DNA of 20,601 nt from Methanocorpusculum sp. Its GTDB lineage: Archaea > Halobacteriota > Methanomicrobia > Methanomicrobiales > Methanocorpusculaceae. Positions 6,726 to 13,790 of this stretch are shown piece after piece. The translations under genes and the position numbers were made by a program. Where the stretch lies: positions 1-20,601 of the forward strand of contig DALTVX010000028.1 of NCBI GenBank assembly GCA_029987395.1. Direction: 5' to 3'. The stretch's first letter is position 1, and each line of letters begins with the position of its first letter. The notes under the pieces were generated by a model. The model was given only the letters and a program-made list of their open reading frames with translations. It was not told the origin of the DNA and did no database searches.

Positions 6726-7521
6726 TTCGTTCTCTCCATTCTTTTATCATGCCGAAAAATGCATCGGCTATCGTTTTTGGGTTTGCTCCCCAGTGGACCA
6801 CGGCCCCGAAGTATCCGTTGTACATGCCGATGCCGCTGTTTTCCGCACGGCAGCATCTGGTGATAAAAGGCTCAGCATTTATTTGGGTTATCGGGCATAT
6901 TTCTTCGAACTCAAACTCATCTTCGTAGTTCTCGTGACAGATCTGCCTGCCCGTTCGGCAGCATGCGATCCTCGATCCCTTGGGCGGTACATCACGGTCC
7001 AAGGTCTGAGAAAATCCGCCAGCTTTGCATGGATACACCTCTGCATTGAGTGTTCTGATATCTCGGATGTGATGGTCAAAGATGACATTTTCCATTTCGA
7101 AAAATCCGAGTGCTTCAAGTCCATTGAGAGAATCGGTGAGCGATGGATTTGGGGGTATGATGTCAAAGACGTGGACCGTTTCAAATGTTGAGAGGTCAGG
7201 ATCACACACAAATGTCATGTGAGCGTCCTCTTTTCCAAAGATCGTACACCTTTTGTTTGTTGAAAGTGCTCTCCTGACCATACCGGCTCTGTCGTGAGCA
7301 TTGACCTCGCCTTTCCAGACCACTGTATCCTCTGGTCCAGCAATAAGCTCTACGGATCCGATATCCCGCATGAGTCCTGGCCCGTCCTTTGGTTGTATTT
7401 TCAGGACCTCAAATCCATTCGGTGTTGGGTGGACCAAGTATTCTGTGAGAAAATATACCTTGTTGCCAAGCGGTGAACTGGTGGCATTGCCCACGTATTT
7501 ACACTCTCTTGGAAATATCAT
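6718..7521 (-). CDS. Conserved Cys-rich protein of unknown function
   Basis: 267-residue soluble protein that I cannot assign to a characterised family. The C-terminal half is cysteine-rich: C164, CC at 187-188, C195, C209 and CC at 222-223, with 'RIACCRTGRQICHENY' and 'FITRCCRAENSG' the densest parts. This suggests metal or Fe-S binding or redox thiols. The central part is hydrophobic/acidic ('VHVFDIIPPNPS') with a possible His cluster 'DHHIRDI'. There is no signal peptide or membrane helix. Its start overlaps the 78-residue gene by ATGA and its end overlaps nfo by 8 nt, so it is co-expressed with a DNA repair gene. A methanogen-restricted family is my guess. Confidence 0.7.
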   Translation of the reverse strand: MIFPRECKYVGNATSSPLGNKVYFLTEYLVHPTPNGFEVLKIQPKDGPGLMRDIGSVELIAGPEDTVVWKGEVNAHDRAGMVRRALSTNKRCTIFGKEDAHMTFVCDPDLSTFETVHVFDIIPPNPSLTDSLNGLEALGFFEMENVIFDHHIRDIRTLNAEVYPCKAGGFSQTLDRDVPPKGSRIACCRTGRQICHENYEDEFEFEEICPITQINAEPFITRCCRAENSGIGMYNGYFGAVVHWGANPKTIADAFFGMIKEWRERNG

Positions 7522-7754
7522 TCCGCGGGTCTTTCTATTTTTGCCAGAACTTCGATCAATTTGTAGGTGAGTTTTACTGACCCGCCGCCGATGTGACGGA
7601 TGGTTACCGGTGATTCCTGAGCCGTTTTCAATGGGAGTTTATTTCCATCATATACAAAAACAACTATATTATCTTTTATGTAGGTCGAAGCATCTGCTCC
7701 GGTCATTTTGACACATCCTACTTCAAGTATTTGTTCCTTTAGAGAGTCCCACAT
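7518..7754 (-). CDS. Small conserved-looking hypothetical protein
   Basis: 78-residue acidic/neutral protein, first gene of the unit that continues with the Cys-rich gene (4-nt ATGA overlap) and nfo. I recognise no family. Predicted strands around 'NIVVFVYDGNKLPL' and 'PVTIRHIGGGSVKLTYKLIEVL' suggest a compact alpha/beta fold with a terminal helix. It has a single Cys (C14) and no signal peptide. No Shine-Dalgarno precedes the ATG. An ATAAAATAC box about 36 nt upstream could be the TATA element, leaving a short leader. The tight overlap with two downstream genes supports it being real despite its size. Confidence 0.65.
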   Translation of the reverse strand: MWDSLKEQILEVGCVKMTGADASTYIKDNIVVFVYDGNKLPLKTAQESPVTIRHIGGGSVKLTYKLIEVLAKIERPAE

Positions 7755-7852
7755 GATTATTAGTAACTAGGGGTTTGAAGGATTAGTATTTTATCCATCA
7801 GTATTTTTGATACAACACAAATCATTATATCTTTTTAGGCATAGATACTTGT

Positions 7853-7883
7853 TAACGGAATTTCCGTTAGCGAAAATATCGCT
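7853..7883 (+). promoter_or_regulatory. Palindromic operator candidate and TATA box of the mmp11-aks operon
   Basis: A perfect 8-bp inverted repeat with a one-base centre, TAACGGAA-T-TTCCGTTA (7853-7869), abuts a second inverted repeat AGCGA-N5-TCGCT (7869-7883). Inside the latter lies AAAATATC (7873-7880), centred about 31 nt before the ATG at 7908, a plausible TATA box for a nearly leaderless mRNA. A repressor on the palindrome would cover the BRE/TATA region. The 17-mer at 7850-7866 recurs, with two mismatches, before the mmp11 paralogue. Confidence 0.5.
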
Positions 7884-7907
7884 CACATAATTTCCAGACT
7901 GATCACT

Positions 7908-8795
7908 ATGACCGAAGAATCCTATATGATAGATAATCCGTATTCCATATCCTACCCTGAGATCCTTGCAGTTGGATCTGAAGAAGGCCCAAATGTTGAA
8001 CTGATCGAGAGGTTTGACTGTATCGGCGGGGCGATGTGGGTAAAAAATCATTATGCCAAGAGCCCTCTTGTCATACATTCCCGTATCGTTTCGGATACCC
8101 AGCGATTCATGCTTCGAACTGGCGACGTCAGTCTGCAGCTTGAAGGATCATATTTCCCTGCCGGGATCTCCGGCGTGAATATGACTGACTCCGAGATCTC
8201 CGTCTCCTATCTCGGTCTTGGCGGTGGGGGTGTTGGTGCTAGTATCTGCCGAGCGACCGCCGGCGGAGTTTTATGTCATACCAGTGATGTGTGCGGCGGA
8301 GGAAAAGTTGCCGGATCGACCATTCATCTGCCGAGATACACTCGAGTCATCATCGGTCTCGATGATACGGATACACCCGAAGAAGGTGCGACATGGACAC
8401 TTGCCCACAATATATCAAAGGCCGTTCAGGATCAAAACTCACGCTACCTTTCTCACACGATAACCCAGCTGTATCCTGTTCCGTATCGGACAAAAAACTG
8501 TGTTGCCCTCGCCTGTGAATTTGCCACAACCGAACCCGAAAAACTCATCGACCGATTTGAATCCTTGGTCAGAAGATACACTCTTTCGGAAGAAACTGGT
8601 CTATGTGCCTATATTGGGTTTGATCCGTCCGCGATCATGCCGTATGCTAGAAAAGTCAAGGCCGGTGAGGTGACGCTGGATGATTTTAATACAGTGCGTG
8701 AACATCTTGACGTACGGATCGAGGGGCGCGGCATAATCGGAGCTGCCGCTGCGATCCCGTTTTACACGAACTATGTCGAGGCCCTTCTGATATGA
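7908..8795 (+). CDS. mmp11: Methanogenesis marker protein 11 (TiaS-like DDTD ATPase fold)
   Basis: 295-residue member of methanogenesis marker 11, a family confined to methanogens and without established function. It starts 'VELIERFDCIGGAMWVKNHY' after a short lead, has a Gly-rich 'LGLGGGGVGASICR' (residues 102-115) and then 'VIIGLDDTDTPEEGATWTLA' (147-166). The DDTD motif is shared with TiaS, the enzyme that activates a tRNA cytidine with ATP and adds agmatine. ATP-dependent activation of a carbonyl or carboxyl group is therefore conceivable. It heads seven overlapping genes ending in aksF; its stop overlaps the radical SAM gene by ATGA. A paralogue lies at 14807-15763. Family call is good; role in coenzyme B synthesis is inference. 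Confidence 0.8.
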   Translation: MTEESYMIDNPYSISYPEILAVGSEEGPNVELIERFDCIGGAMWVKNHYAKSPLVIHSRIVSDTQRFMLRTGDVSLQLEGSYFPAGISGVNMTDSEISVSYLGLGGGGVGASICRATAGGVLCHTSDVCGGGKVAGSTIHLPRYTRVIIGLDDTDTPEEGATWTLAHNISKAVQDQNSRYLSHTITQLYPVPYRTKNCVALACEFATTEPEKLIDRFESLVRRYTLSEETGLCAYIGFDPSAIMPYARKVKAGEVTLDDFNTVREHLDVRIEGRGIIGAAAAIPFYTNYVEALLI

Positions 8796-9796
8796 ACGAA
8801 CTCGGGCGGGTCAAACACCTTCTTCTTGCCATCGGTTCGGCAAAAGTGATCGGCGAAGTTTTCCCTGCTGATTTGTCATCCCATGCTGGCCCAAGCGCCG
8901 GGCACGGAGGCTCGGTATTTTTCTCTAACGGCATTTCACGAATCAGATTGTCACTGGACGAGGCAAGCCCTGTGATTATCCGAAATTTCGGCAGTTTTGC
9001 GAATCTTTCATTTGATGGGTCTGACGGTCTGGTCTCCATTGAAGGGTTTGTGGAAAAAACCGGTTGCCACTGCCCAAAACAGGCCTATATCACCATAAAT
9101 GAGGGGTGTGTCTTTTCGTGCCGATATTGCACTGTTCCCCATCAGGATAAACACATAAAATCTCCCGATGAGATCTTCTCGCTGATATCGGATGCATCAA
9201 CGAGGGATACTGTCGAGTGTATCTCTCTTACGAGCGGCGTGATCAGTACAGCGGCAAAAGAGGATGAGCGGCTCTTTGCTATTTTGGAAAGGGTGAAATC
9301 TTTTGGTTTGCCGATCGGCGTTTCTGTCTATCCAACACCTGGTCTTTCTGAAAAGTTGTTCGAGAAAGGTGTCACCGAGGTGAAGTATAATCTTGAAACC
9401 GCGAGCGAGAAACTGTTTGCTGAAATGTGTCCCGGCCTTGATCGCGATGTTGTGTGGGATGCTCTCAAAGATGCGGTTTCTATTTTTGGAAAAAACCGCG
9501 TCTATTCAAACATCATTTTGGGTCTTGGCGAATCAGAGACTGAGATGAAAGAGTGCATTATACAATGTGTGGAAAACGGGGTCATTCCGATCGTTCGCCC
9601 TCTGACCCCTTCGGCTGAACTCTCTCACTTTTCCCGGCCTTCTGCAGAGAGTATTCTCTGCACATCTGAATTTCTGATGCACGAACTTCTTCGTTTCGGG
9701 CTTGATCCATCTGTGGCAAAAACCATGTGCACAAAATGTATGGGTTGCGATTTGACTCCGATGACTGATTTACAGGCTGGAGTGATGATAGCATGA
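8792..9796 (+). CDS. Radical SAM protein with C-terminal CxxCxxC, candidate coenzyme B sulfur-insertion enzyme
   Basis: 334-residue radical SAM enzyme. The SAM-binding cluster motif is CVFSCRYC (C106, C110, C113), followed by the AdoMet barrel ('LTSGVIST', 'GVSVYPTPGLS', 'VKYNLETAS', 'NIILGLGES'). It resembles the archaeal biotin synthase-related group (COG2516-like). Two further Cys groups are present: C92/C94 just before the barrel and C313-x2-C316-x2-C319 at the C-terminus, which could hold an auxiliary Fe-S cluster. Such clusters donate sulfur in LipA, BioB and MiaB. It is nested in ATGA overlaps with mmp11 and the TPP protein. The reaction is unknown; a role in making the thiol of coenzyme B is a hypothesis from context. 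Confidence 0.8.
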   Translation: MNELGRVKHLLLAIGSAKVIGEVFPADLSSHAGPSAGHGGSVFFSNGISRIRLSLDEASPVIIRNFGSFANLSFDGSDGLVSIEGFVEKTGCHCPKQAYITINEGCVFSCRYCTVPHQDKHIKSPDEIFSLISDASTRDTVECISLTSGVISTAAKEDERLFAILERVKSFGLPIGVSVYPTPGLSEKLFEKGVTEVKYNLETASEKLFAEMCPGLDRDVVWDALKDAVSIFGKNRVYSNIILGLGESETEMKECIIQCVENGVIPIVRPLTPSAELSHFSRPSAESILCTSEFLMHELLRFGLDPSVAKTMCTKCMGCDLTPMTDLQAGVMIA

Positions 9797-10920
9797 AGGC
9801 AGTAGACATTTTTGCATCCGCTATTTTGCATGCGGCAGATGTGTGTTATTCTGTACCAGGCTACCCCATCACCAATCTTGCTCTGAAGTGCAATGCTGAG
9901 TACACGATCAACGAAAAAATCGCTCTAGAGTATGCTCTCGGAGCATCGCTTAATGGAAAAAGATCTGTTGTCATCGTCAAGAATGCTGGAATGAATACCC
10001 TTTCAGATCCCTTGGTAAGTGCGACATATCAGGGTCTTCGCTTCGGTGTTGTGATAATCGCAGGTGACGATATCGAGGTTCGCGGATCCCAGACCCGTCA
10101 GGATTCTCGAACGTATGGGGGTGTTGCTTCGGTCTTGGTGCTTGAACCAAAAGCGGATGAACTTCATTCCTCGGTCGAGAAAGCAATGCAAGCCTCGGAA
10201 AAATATTCCCGCGTCGTGATCATTCGTGTGACCCCTTCGGTTTTGAATGAGGACGTCCCGGTCGTTTCCGTTCCCGAACGAAGTAATGGGACAGGGGAAT
10301 TATTTTCCGATGATCTTACCATGAAGGGTCGGTGTGAGTATGCAGAAAACATCACAACCGACATGAAGGGGGATGAAACTTTGGGCAGGTTCGTTCCCGA
10401 AACGTTTGCTTCCCGCGGTCATTACCGAACTCTTTGCAGGACCTGTCCGTACAAACCCCTTTTTCTGATTCTTAAAAGAGTACTTTCGGATAATCAGACC
10501 GCGGCCATCTGTGATACCGGATGTTCTCTTCTTTCAAAAAACCCACCGTTTGTTTTTTCTCTTGCGAACTATGGGCTTGGCTCTTCCCCTGCAGTCGCAG
10601 CCAAGAGCACAAAAATCGCCCTTATGGGAGATTATGCGGTTTTGCACTCAGGGTTGAATGCCCTTATCGACATTTATGAAAAGCACGAATCTTTGTTCTG
10701 CATCATTTTGAAAAATAGAAAACTGGCCATGACCGGTGGTCAAGGCTGCCCGGATATTTTACCTTATCTGACTAGGTTTACCCCGATCGTCATCTCAGCA
10801 GATGATCCCGGTCTTGAAAAACTGATCGAACAGGAAATTACTGAAAAAACCGGACTGAGAATTCTGGTCGTTGAAGGGGAATGCCCCTCTGGAGAAAATC
10901 ATGAAACCATTCCATGTTGA
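9793..10920 (+). CDS. Compact TPP-dependent IorA-like protein, candidate 2-oxosuberate decarboxylase
   Basis: 375-residue thiamine diphosphate enzyme related to indolepyruvate ferredoxin oxidoreductase alpha subunit. The PYR domain has 'VPGYPITNLA' and 'INEKIALEYALGAS' with the TPP-activating Glu near E41. The PP domain has 'RTCPYKPLF', 'CDTGC', 'GDYAVLHSG' and 'ILKNRKLAMTGGQ'. IorA is about 600 residues and ends in two [4Fe-4S] sites; here the linker domain and ferredoxin domain are absent. The total length instead matches non-oxidative decarboxylases for phosphonopyruvate, or ComD+ComE for sulfopyruvate. It lies immediately before aksA, with its end overlapping aksA by 20 nt. Decarboxylation of 2-oxosuberate to 7-oxoheptanoate is a context-based proposal. 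Confidence 0.78.
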   Translation: MKAVDIFASAILHAADVCYSVPGYPITNLALKCNAEYTINEKIALEYALGASLNGKRSVVIVKNAGMNTLSDPLVSATYQGLRFGVVIIAGDDIEVRGSQTRQDSRTYGGVASVLVLEPKADELHSSVEKAMQASEKYSRVVIIRVTPSVLNEDVPVVSVPERSNGTGELFSDDLTMKGRCEYAENITTDMKGDETLGRFVPETFASRGHYRTLCRTCPYKPLFLILKRVLSDNQTAAICDTGCSLLSKNPPFVFSLANYGLGSSPAVAAKSTKIALMGDYAVLHSGLNALIDIYEKHESLFCIILKNRKLAMTGGQGCPDILPYLTRFTPIVISADDPGLEKLIEQEITEKTGLRILVVEGECPSGENHETIPC

Positions 10921-12067
10921 AATATGCGATGTAACGCTTAGAGATGGTGAACAGACACCTGGTGTTTCGTTCACCTGTGAAGAAAAACAGGATATTGCCC
11001 AGCGCCTTTCAGACATCGGTATCGAGGTCATCGAAGCAGGATTTCCCAGCGTATCCGAGTATGAAAAACGCAGCGTCCGATCCATCGTTGAGATGCGTCT
11101 GCCGGCTAAAATATGCTGTCTTTCCCGCTGTGTTAAGTCAGACGTCGATGCGGCGATAGATTGCGGTGTCGATCTGGTCAGTCTGTTTTTTGCGACCTCG
11201 GATCTTCATCTCAAAATAAAATATAAAAAGACCCGAGAAGAGATGCTCGATATCGCTCTAACTATGCTCGATCATGCGGTCGATCATGGATTACAGGTCA
11301 GGTTCTCCTCTGAAGATGCTTCAAGAACGGATATTGAATTTTTGAAACAGATGTACCGTGAGGGAGCTGAGCGGGGAGCTTCATACAGCAGTTTTGCCGA
11401 TACGGTCGGATGTATGACGCCTGTTTCGATGTACGAAACGGTTCTTGAGCTCAAAAAAGATCTGAAAAATCCTCTGTGTGTTCACTGTCATAATGACATG
11501 GGCTTTGCCAGTGCCAACACGTTCTCTGCAGCCCAGGCTGGAGCATTCCAGCTTCATACGACCGTCAATGGTATAGGAGAACGATGCGGGAACGCCTCCC
11601 TCGAAGAGGTTCTTGTCGCCCTCAGGATGCAAGGGGGTGTTGACCGGTACGACCTGTCAACTCTTCAGACTCTTTCCAAGGCAGTTGAGACCTATTCGGG
11701 GATCAAAGTTGCAAAGACCAAACCAGTAGTGGGTGAGCATGCCTTCTGTCATGAAAGCGGGATCCATATCGCTGCAATGATCCAGGACAGAAAAACGTAT
11801 GAATATTATCCTGCTGAAATGGTGGGAGCTGAACAGAAGTACATTCTTGGTAAACACACCGGAAGAAAAGGACTCGAGTATATTTTGTCGAGTCTTGGTC
11901 ACGCTCCCCTCCCCGAAGAAATCGACTGGATACTGAATAGAATCAAATCGATCAGCGAGACAAAGCAGAGCATCACGCAGGATGTTCTTCTCTCAATAAT
12001 ATCTGAGTCTCGCCAGGCGACCGAAATGAAAAAAATATCAGGTTTGGATAAAGCCAGGACGGGATGA
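10901..12067 (+). CDS. aksA: Homocitrate synthase AksA (coenzyme B pathway)
   Basis: Condenses acetyl-CoA with 2-oxoglutarate, and in later rounds with 2-oxoadipate and 2-oxopimelate, to start each chain elongation toward 2-oxosuberate. The 388-residue protein carries the LeuA/HCS signature 'DVTLRDGEQTPGV', the metal-binding 'HCHNDMGFASANT', and 'NGIGERCGNASLEE'. 'VSLFFATSDLHLKIKYKK' is like AksA/NifV-type synthases. The ATG at 10901 with GGAG 6 nt upstream is chosen over a TTG at 10871. The neighbouring homoaconitase with a YLRT loop settles the pathway better than this sequence alone; citramalate or isopropylmalate synthase is the alternative. Confidence 0.88.
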   Translation: MKPFHVEICDVTLRDGEQTPGVSFTCEEKQDIAQRLSDIGIEVIEAGFPSVSEYEKRSVRSIVEMRLPAKICCLSRCVKSDVDAAIDCGVDLVSLFFATSDLHLKIKYKKTREEMLDIALTMLDHAVDHGLQVRFSSEDASRTDIEFLKQMYREGAERGASYSSFADTVGCMTPVSMYETVLELKKDLKNPLCVHCHNDMGFASANTFSAAQAGAFQLHTTVNGIGERCGNASLEEVLVALRMQGGVDRYDLSTLQTLSKAVETYSGIKVAKTKPVVGEHAFCHESGIHIAAMIQDRKTYEYYPAEMVGAEQKYILGKHTGRKGLEYILSSLGHAPLPEEIDWILNRIKSISETKQSITQDVLLSIISESRQATEMKKISGLDKARTG

Positions 12068-13314
12068 ATATGAAAGGAACACTTTCAGAACGGATCCTCG
12101 GGGCGGCCGAGGGGGAGTATGTTGACCGTTTGGTCGACCGTGCTTTTGCTCATGATGGGACCGGCGTCCAGGCATTGGTAGCTTATGAAAACTTTCAGAT
12201 CCCTGACAAGACCGTCATCCATCCAGAGAAACTGTCCATAATGTATGATCACATCTCGCCTGCGAACAACTCGTTGACAGCTGATCTTCAGGGTGATCTT
12301 CGAAAATTTTCCAAAAAAACCGGAATGCATTTCCATGATGTTGGGTGCGGGATATGTCATCAGATCATGAGTGAAGGGATATGTTTGCCAAATGAGATAG
12401 TTGTTGGGGCGGATTCACATTCTTGCACAATGGGGGCATTAGGTGCATTTTCCACCGGTGTTGGGGCAACCGATATGGCGGGGATCTGGGCAACCGGCGG
12501 GACATGGTTTCGAGTTCCTGAGTCTATTGGCGTTGTGCTTTCCGGTAAACTGTCCGGTCATGCTGAGCCGAAGAATGTTGCACTATCATATGTAAAGGCG
12601 CTTGGGATGGACGGCGGCACGTACAAAGCTCTGGAGTTTATCGGTGACGGGGCTTCCAATATGGAGGTCGAAGGAAGACTCACGCTTTCGAACATGGCAG
12701 TTGAGACCGGAGCTAAAGTTGGACTCTTCTATGCTGATGCGTTGACCCGGGAACATCTGTTACGATATGGTGTCGAAGAAAAAGCCATCAGCATGCAAAA
12801 GCCAGAGGATTGCTCTTATGAATCTGAGGTCTATCTTGATCTCGACAACATCGAGCCGGTTCTTGCCACTCCTCACCGGGTCGATAATGCCGTATCGGTG
12901 ACAAAATATTCGGGTACTCCGATCGATCAGGTGTTTGTTGGCACCTGTACGAATGGCCGTTTTGAAGATCTCCAACGGTTCGCTGATATCGTTAGGGGTA
13001 AAAAAGTAGCTGTACGAACAATTGTCACTCCTGCTTCAAAGGACGTTTACGCAAAAGCGGCATCGACTGGTATTTTGTCTGATATTATTGAGGCTGGGTG
13101 TGTTGTCTGTCCACCTGGATGCGGTCCTTGTTTAGGGGCGCATATGGGCGTCCTTGGCGAAGGTGAGGTGGGTCTTTCAACCGCGAACCGGAATTTCAAG
13201 AATCGGATGGGTGTTGGGGCAGAGTACTATCTCTGCTCTCCTTCGACGGCCGCTATCAGTGCCTTGTACGGTGAGATACGATCGCCCAATGAGTTGAACG
13301 GGAGGGTGAGCTGA
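12064..13314 (+). CDS. aksD: Homoaconitase large subunit AksD
   Basis: Catalytic [4Fe-4S] subunit of the hydro-lyase that isomerises homocitrate to homoisocitrate, and its longer homologues, in coenzyme B synthesis. 416 residues is typical for the archaeal IPMI/HACN large subunit. The cluster ligands are visible in 'FVGTCTNGRFEDL' and in 'CVVCPPGCGPCLG'. Substrate and cluster surroundings include 'GADSHSCTMGALGAFSTGVG' and the C-terminal 'STANRNFKNRMG'. The start overlaps the aksA stop by ATGA and the stop shares one base with the aksE ATG. The large subunit alone resembles isopropylmalate isomerase; the small subunit decides specificity. Confidence 0.92.
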   Translation: MNMKGTLSERILGAAEGEYVDRLVDRAFAHDGTGVQALVAYENFQIPDKTVIHPEKLSIMYDHISPANNSLTADLQGDLRKFSKKTGMHFHDVGCGICHQIMSEGICLPNEIVVGADSHSCTMGALGAFSTGVGATDMAGIWATGGTWFRVPESIGVVLSGKLSGHAEPKNVALSYVKALGMDGGTYKALEFIGDGASNMEVEGRLTLSNMAVETGAKVGLFYADALTREHLLRYGVEEKAISMQKPEDCSYESEVYLDLDNIEPVLATPHRVDNAVSVTKYSGTPIDQVFVGTCTNGRFEDLQRFADIVRGKKVAVRTIVTPASKDVYAKAASTGILSDIIEAGCVVCPPGCGPCLGAHMGVLGEGEVGLSTANRNFKNRMGVGAEYYLCSPSTAAISALYGEIRSPNELNGRVS

Positions 13315-13790
13315 TGCTTGTATCAGGACACGCTGTTGTGATCGGTGAGGATGTGGACACCGACATGATCATTGCAGGGCGTTATCTTCGGACGACTAAT
13401 AAGTCGATTTGGGCAGAGCATGCCTTTGAGGATTATGATACGACCATTGCTGGAAGACTGAAAGGCTCTGTCGTGGTTGCCGGGAAAAATATCGGCTGTG
13501 GTTCATCACGCGAACAGGCGGCTGCCGCTTTGAAAGAGGCAGGTGTCTTAGCCGTTGTGGCTCCGTCGTTTGCAAGAATATTTTTTAGAAACTGCGTTAA
13601 TCTGGGGTTGTATGTCTTTGAGGCTGATGTTTCATGTGAGAATGGGGATCTCGTTTCTTTTGACACCGAGGATTCGTATGTCAAAACAACAGATGTGGTC
13701 TATCAGGCAAAACCTCTCTCGGATCGCATGAAGAAGATCCTCTCTGCCGGGGGACTGAATGCATATCTTTCTAAAAAGGGTGAACCATGA
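13314..13790 (+). CDS. aksE: Homoaconitase small subunit AksE
   Basis: 158-residue small subunit that forms the swivelling domain and carries substrate specificity. It has 'GEDVDTDMIIAGRYLRT' at residues 11-27 and 'GKNIGCGSSREQAAAALK'. The loop reads YLRT (24-27). In methanogens this tetrapeptide was reported to mark homoaconitase, while YLVY marks isopropylmalate isomerase, so this is direct evidence for the coenzyme B role. The ATG shares one base with the aksD stop and is preceded by a strong GGAGGGTGA ribosome binding site. The aksF start overlaps its stop by 4 nt. Confidence 0.93.
   Translation: MLVSGHAVVIGEDVDTDMIIAGRYLRTTNKSIWAEHAFEDYDTTIAGRLKGSVVVAGKNIGCGSSREQAAAALKEAGVLAVVAPSFARIFFRNCVNLGLYVFEADVSCENGDLVSFDTEDSYVKTTDVVYQAKPLSDRMKKILSAGGLNAYLSKKGEP

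Noticed and set aside
10871..10900. TTG start for aksA within the TPP gene
   Set aside because: The ATG at 10901 has GGAG 6 nt upstream and begins right at the conserved synthase domain.
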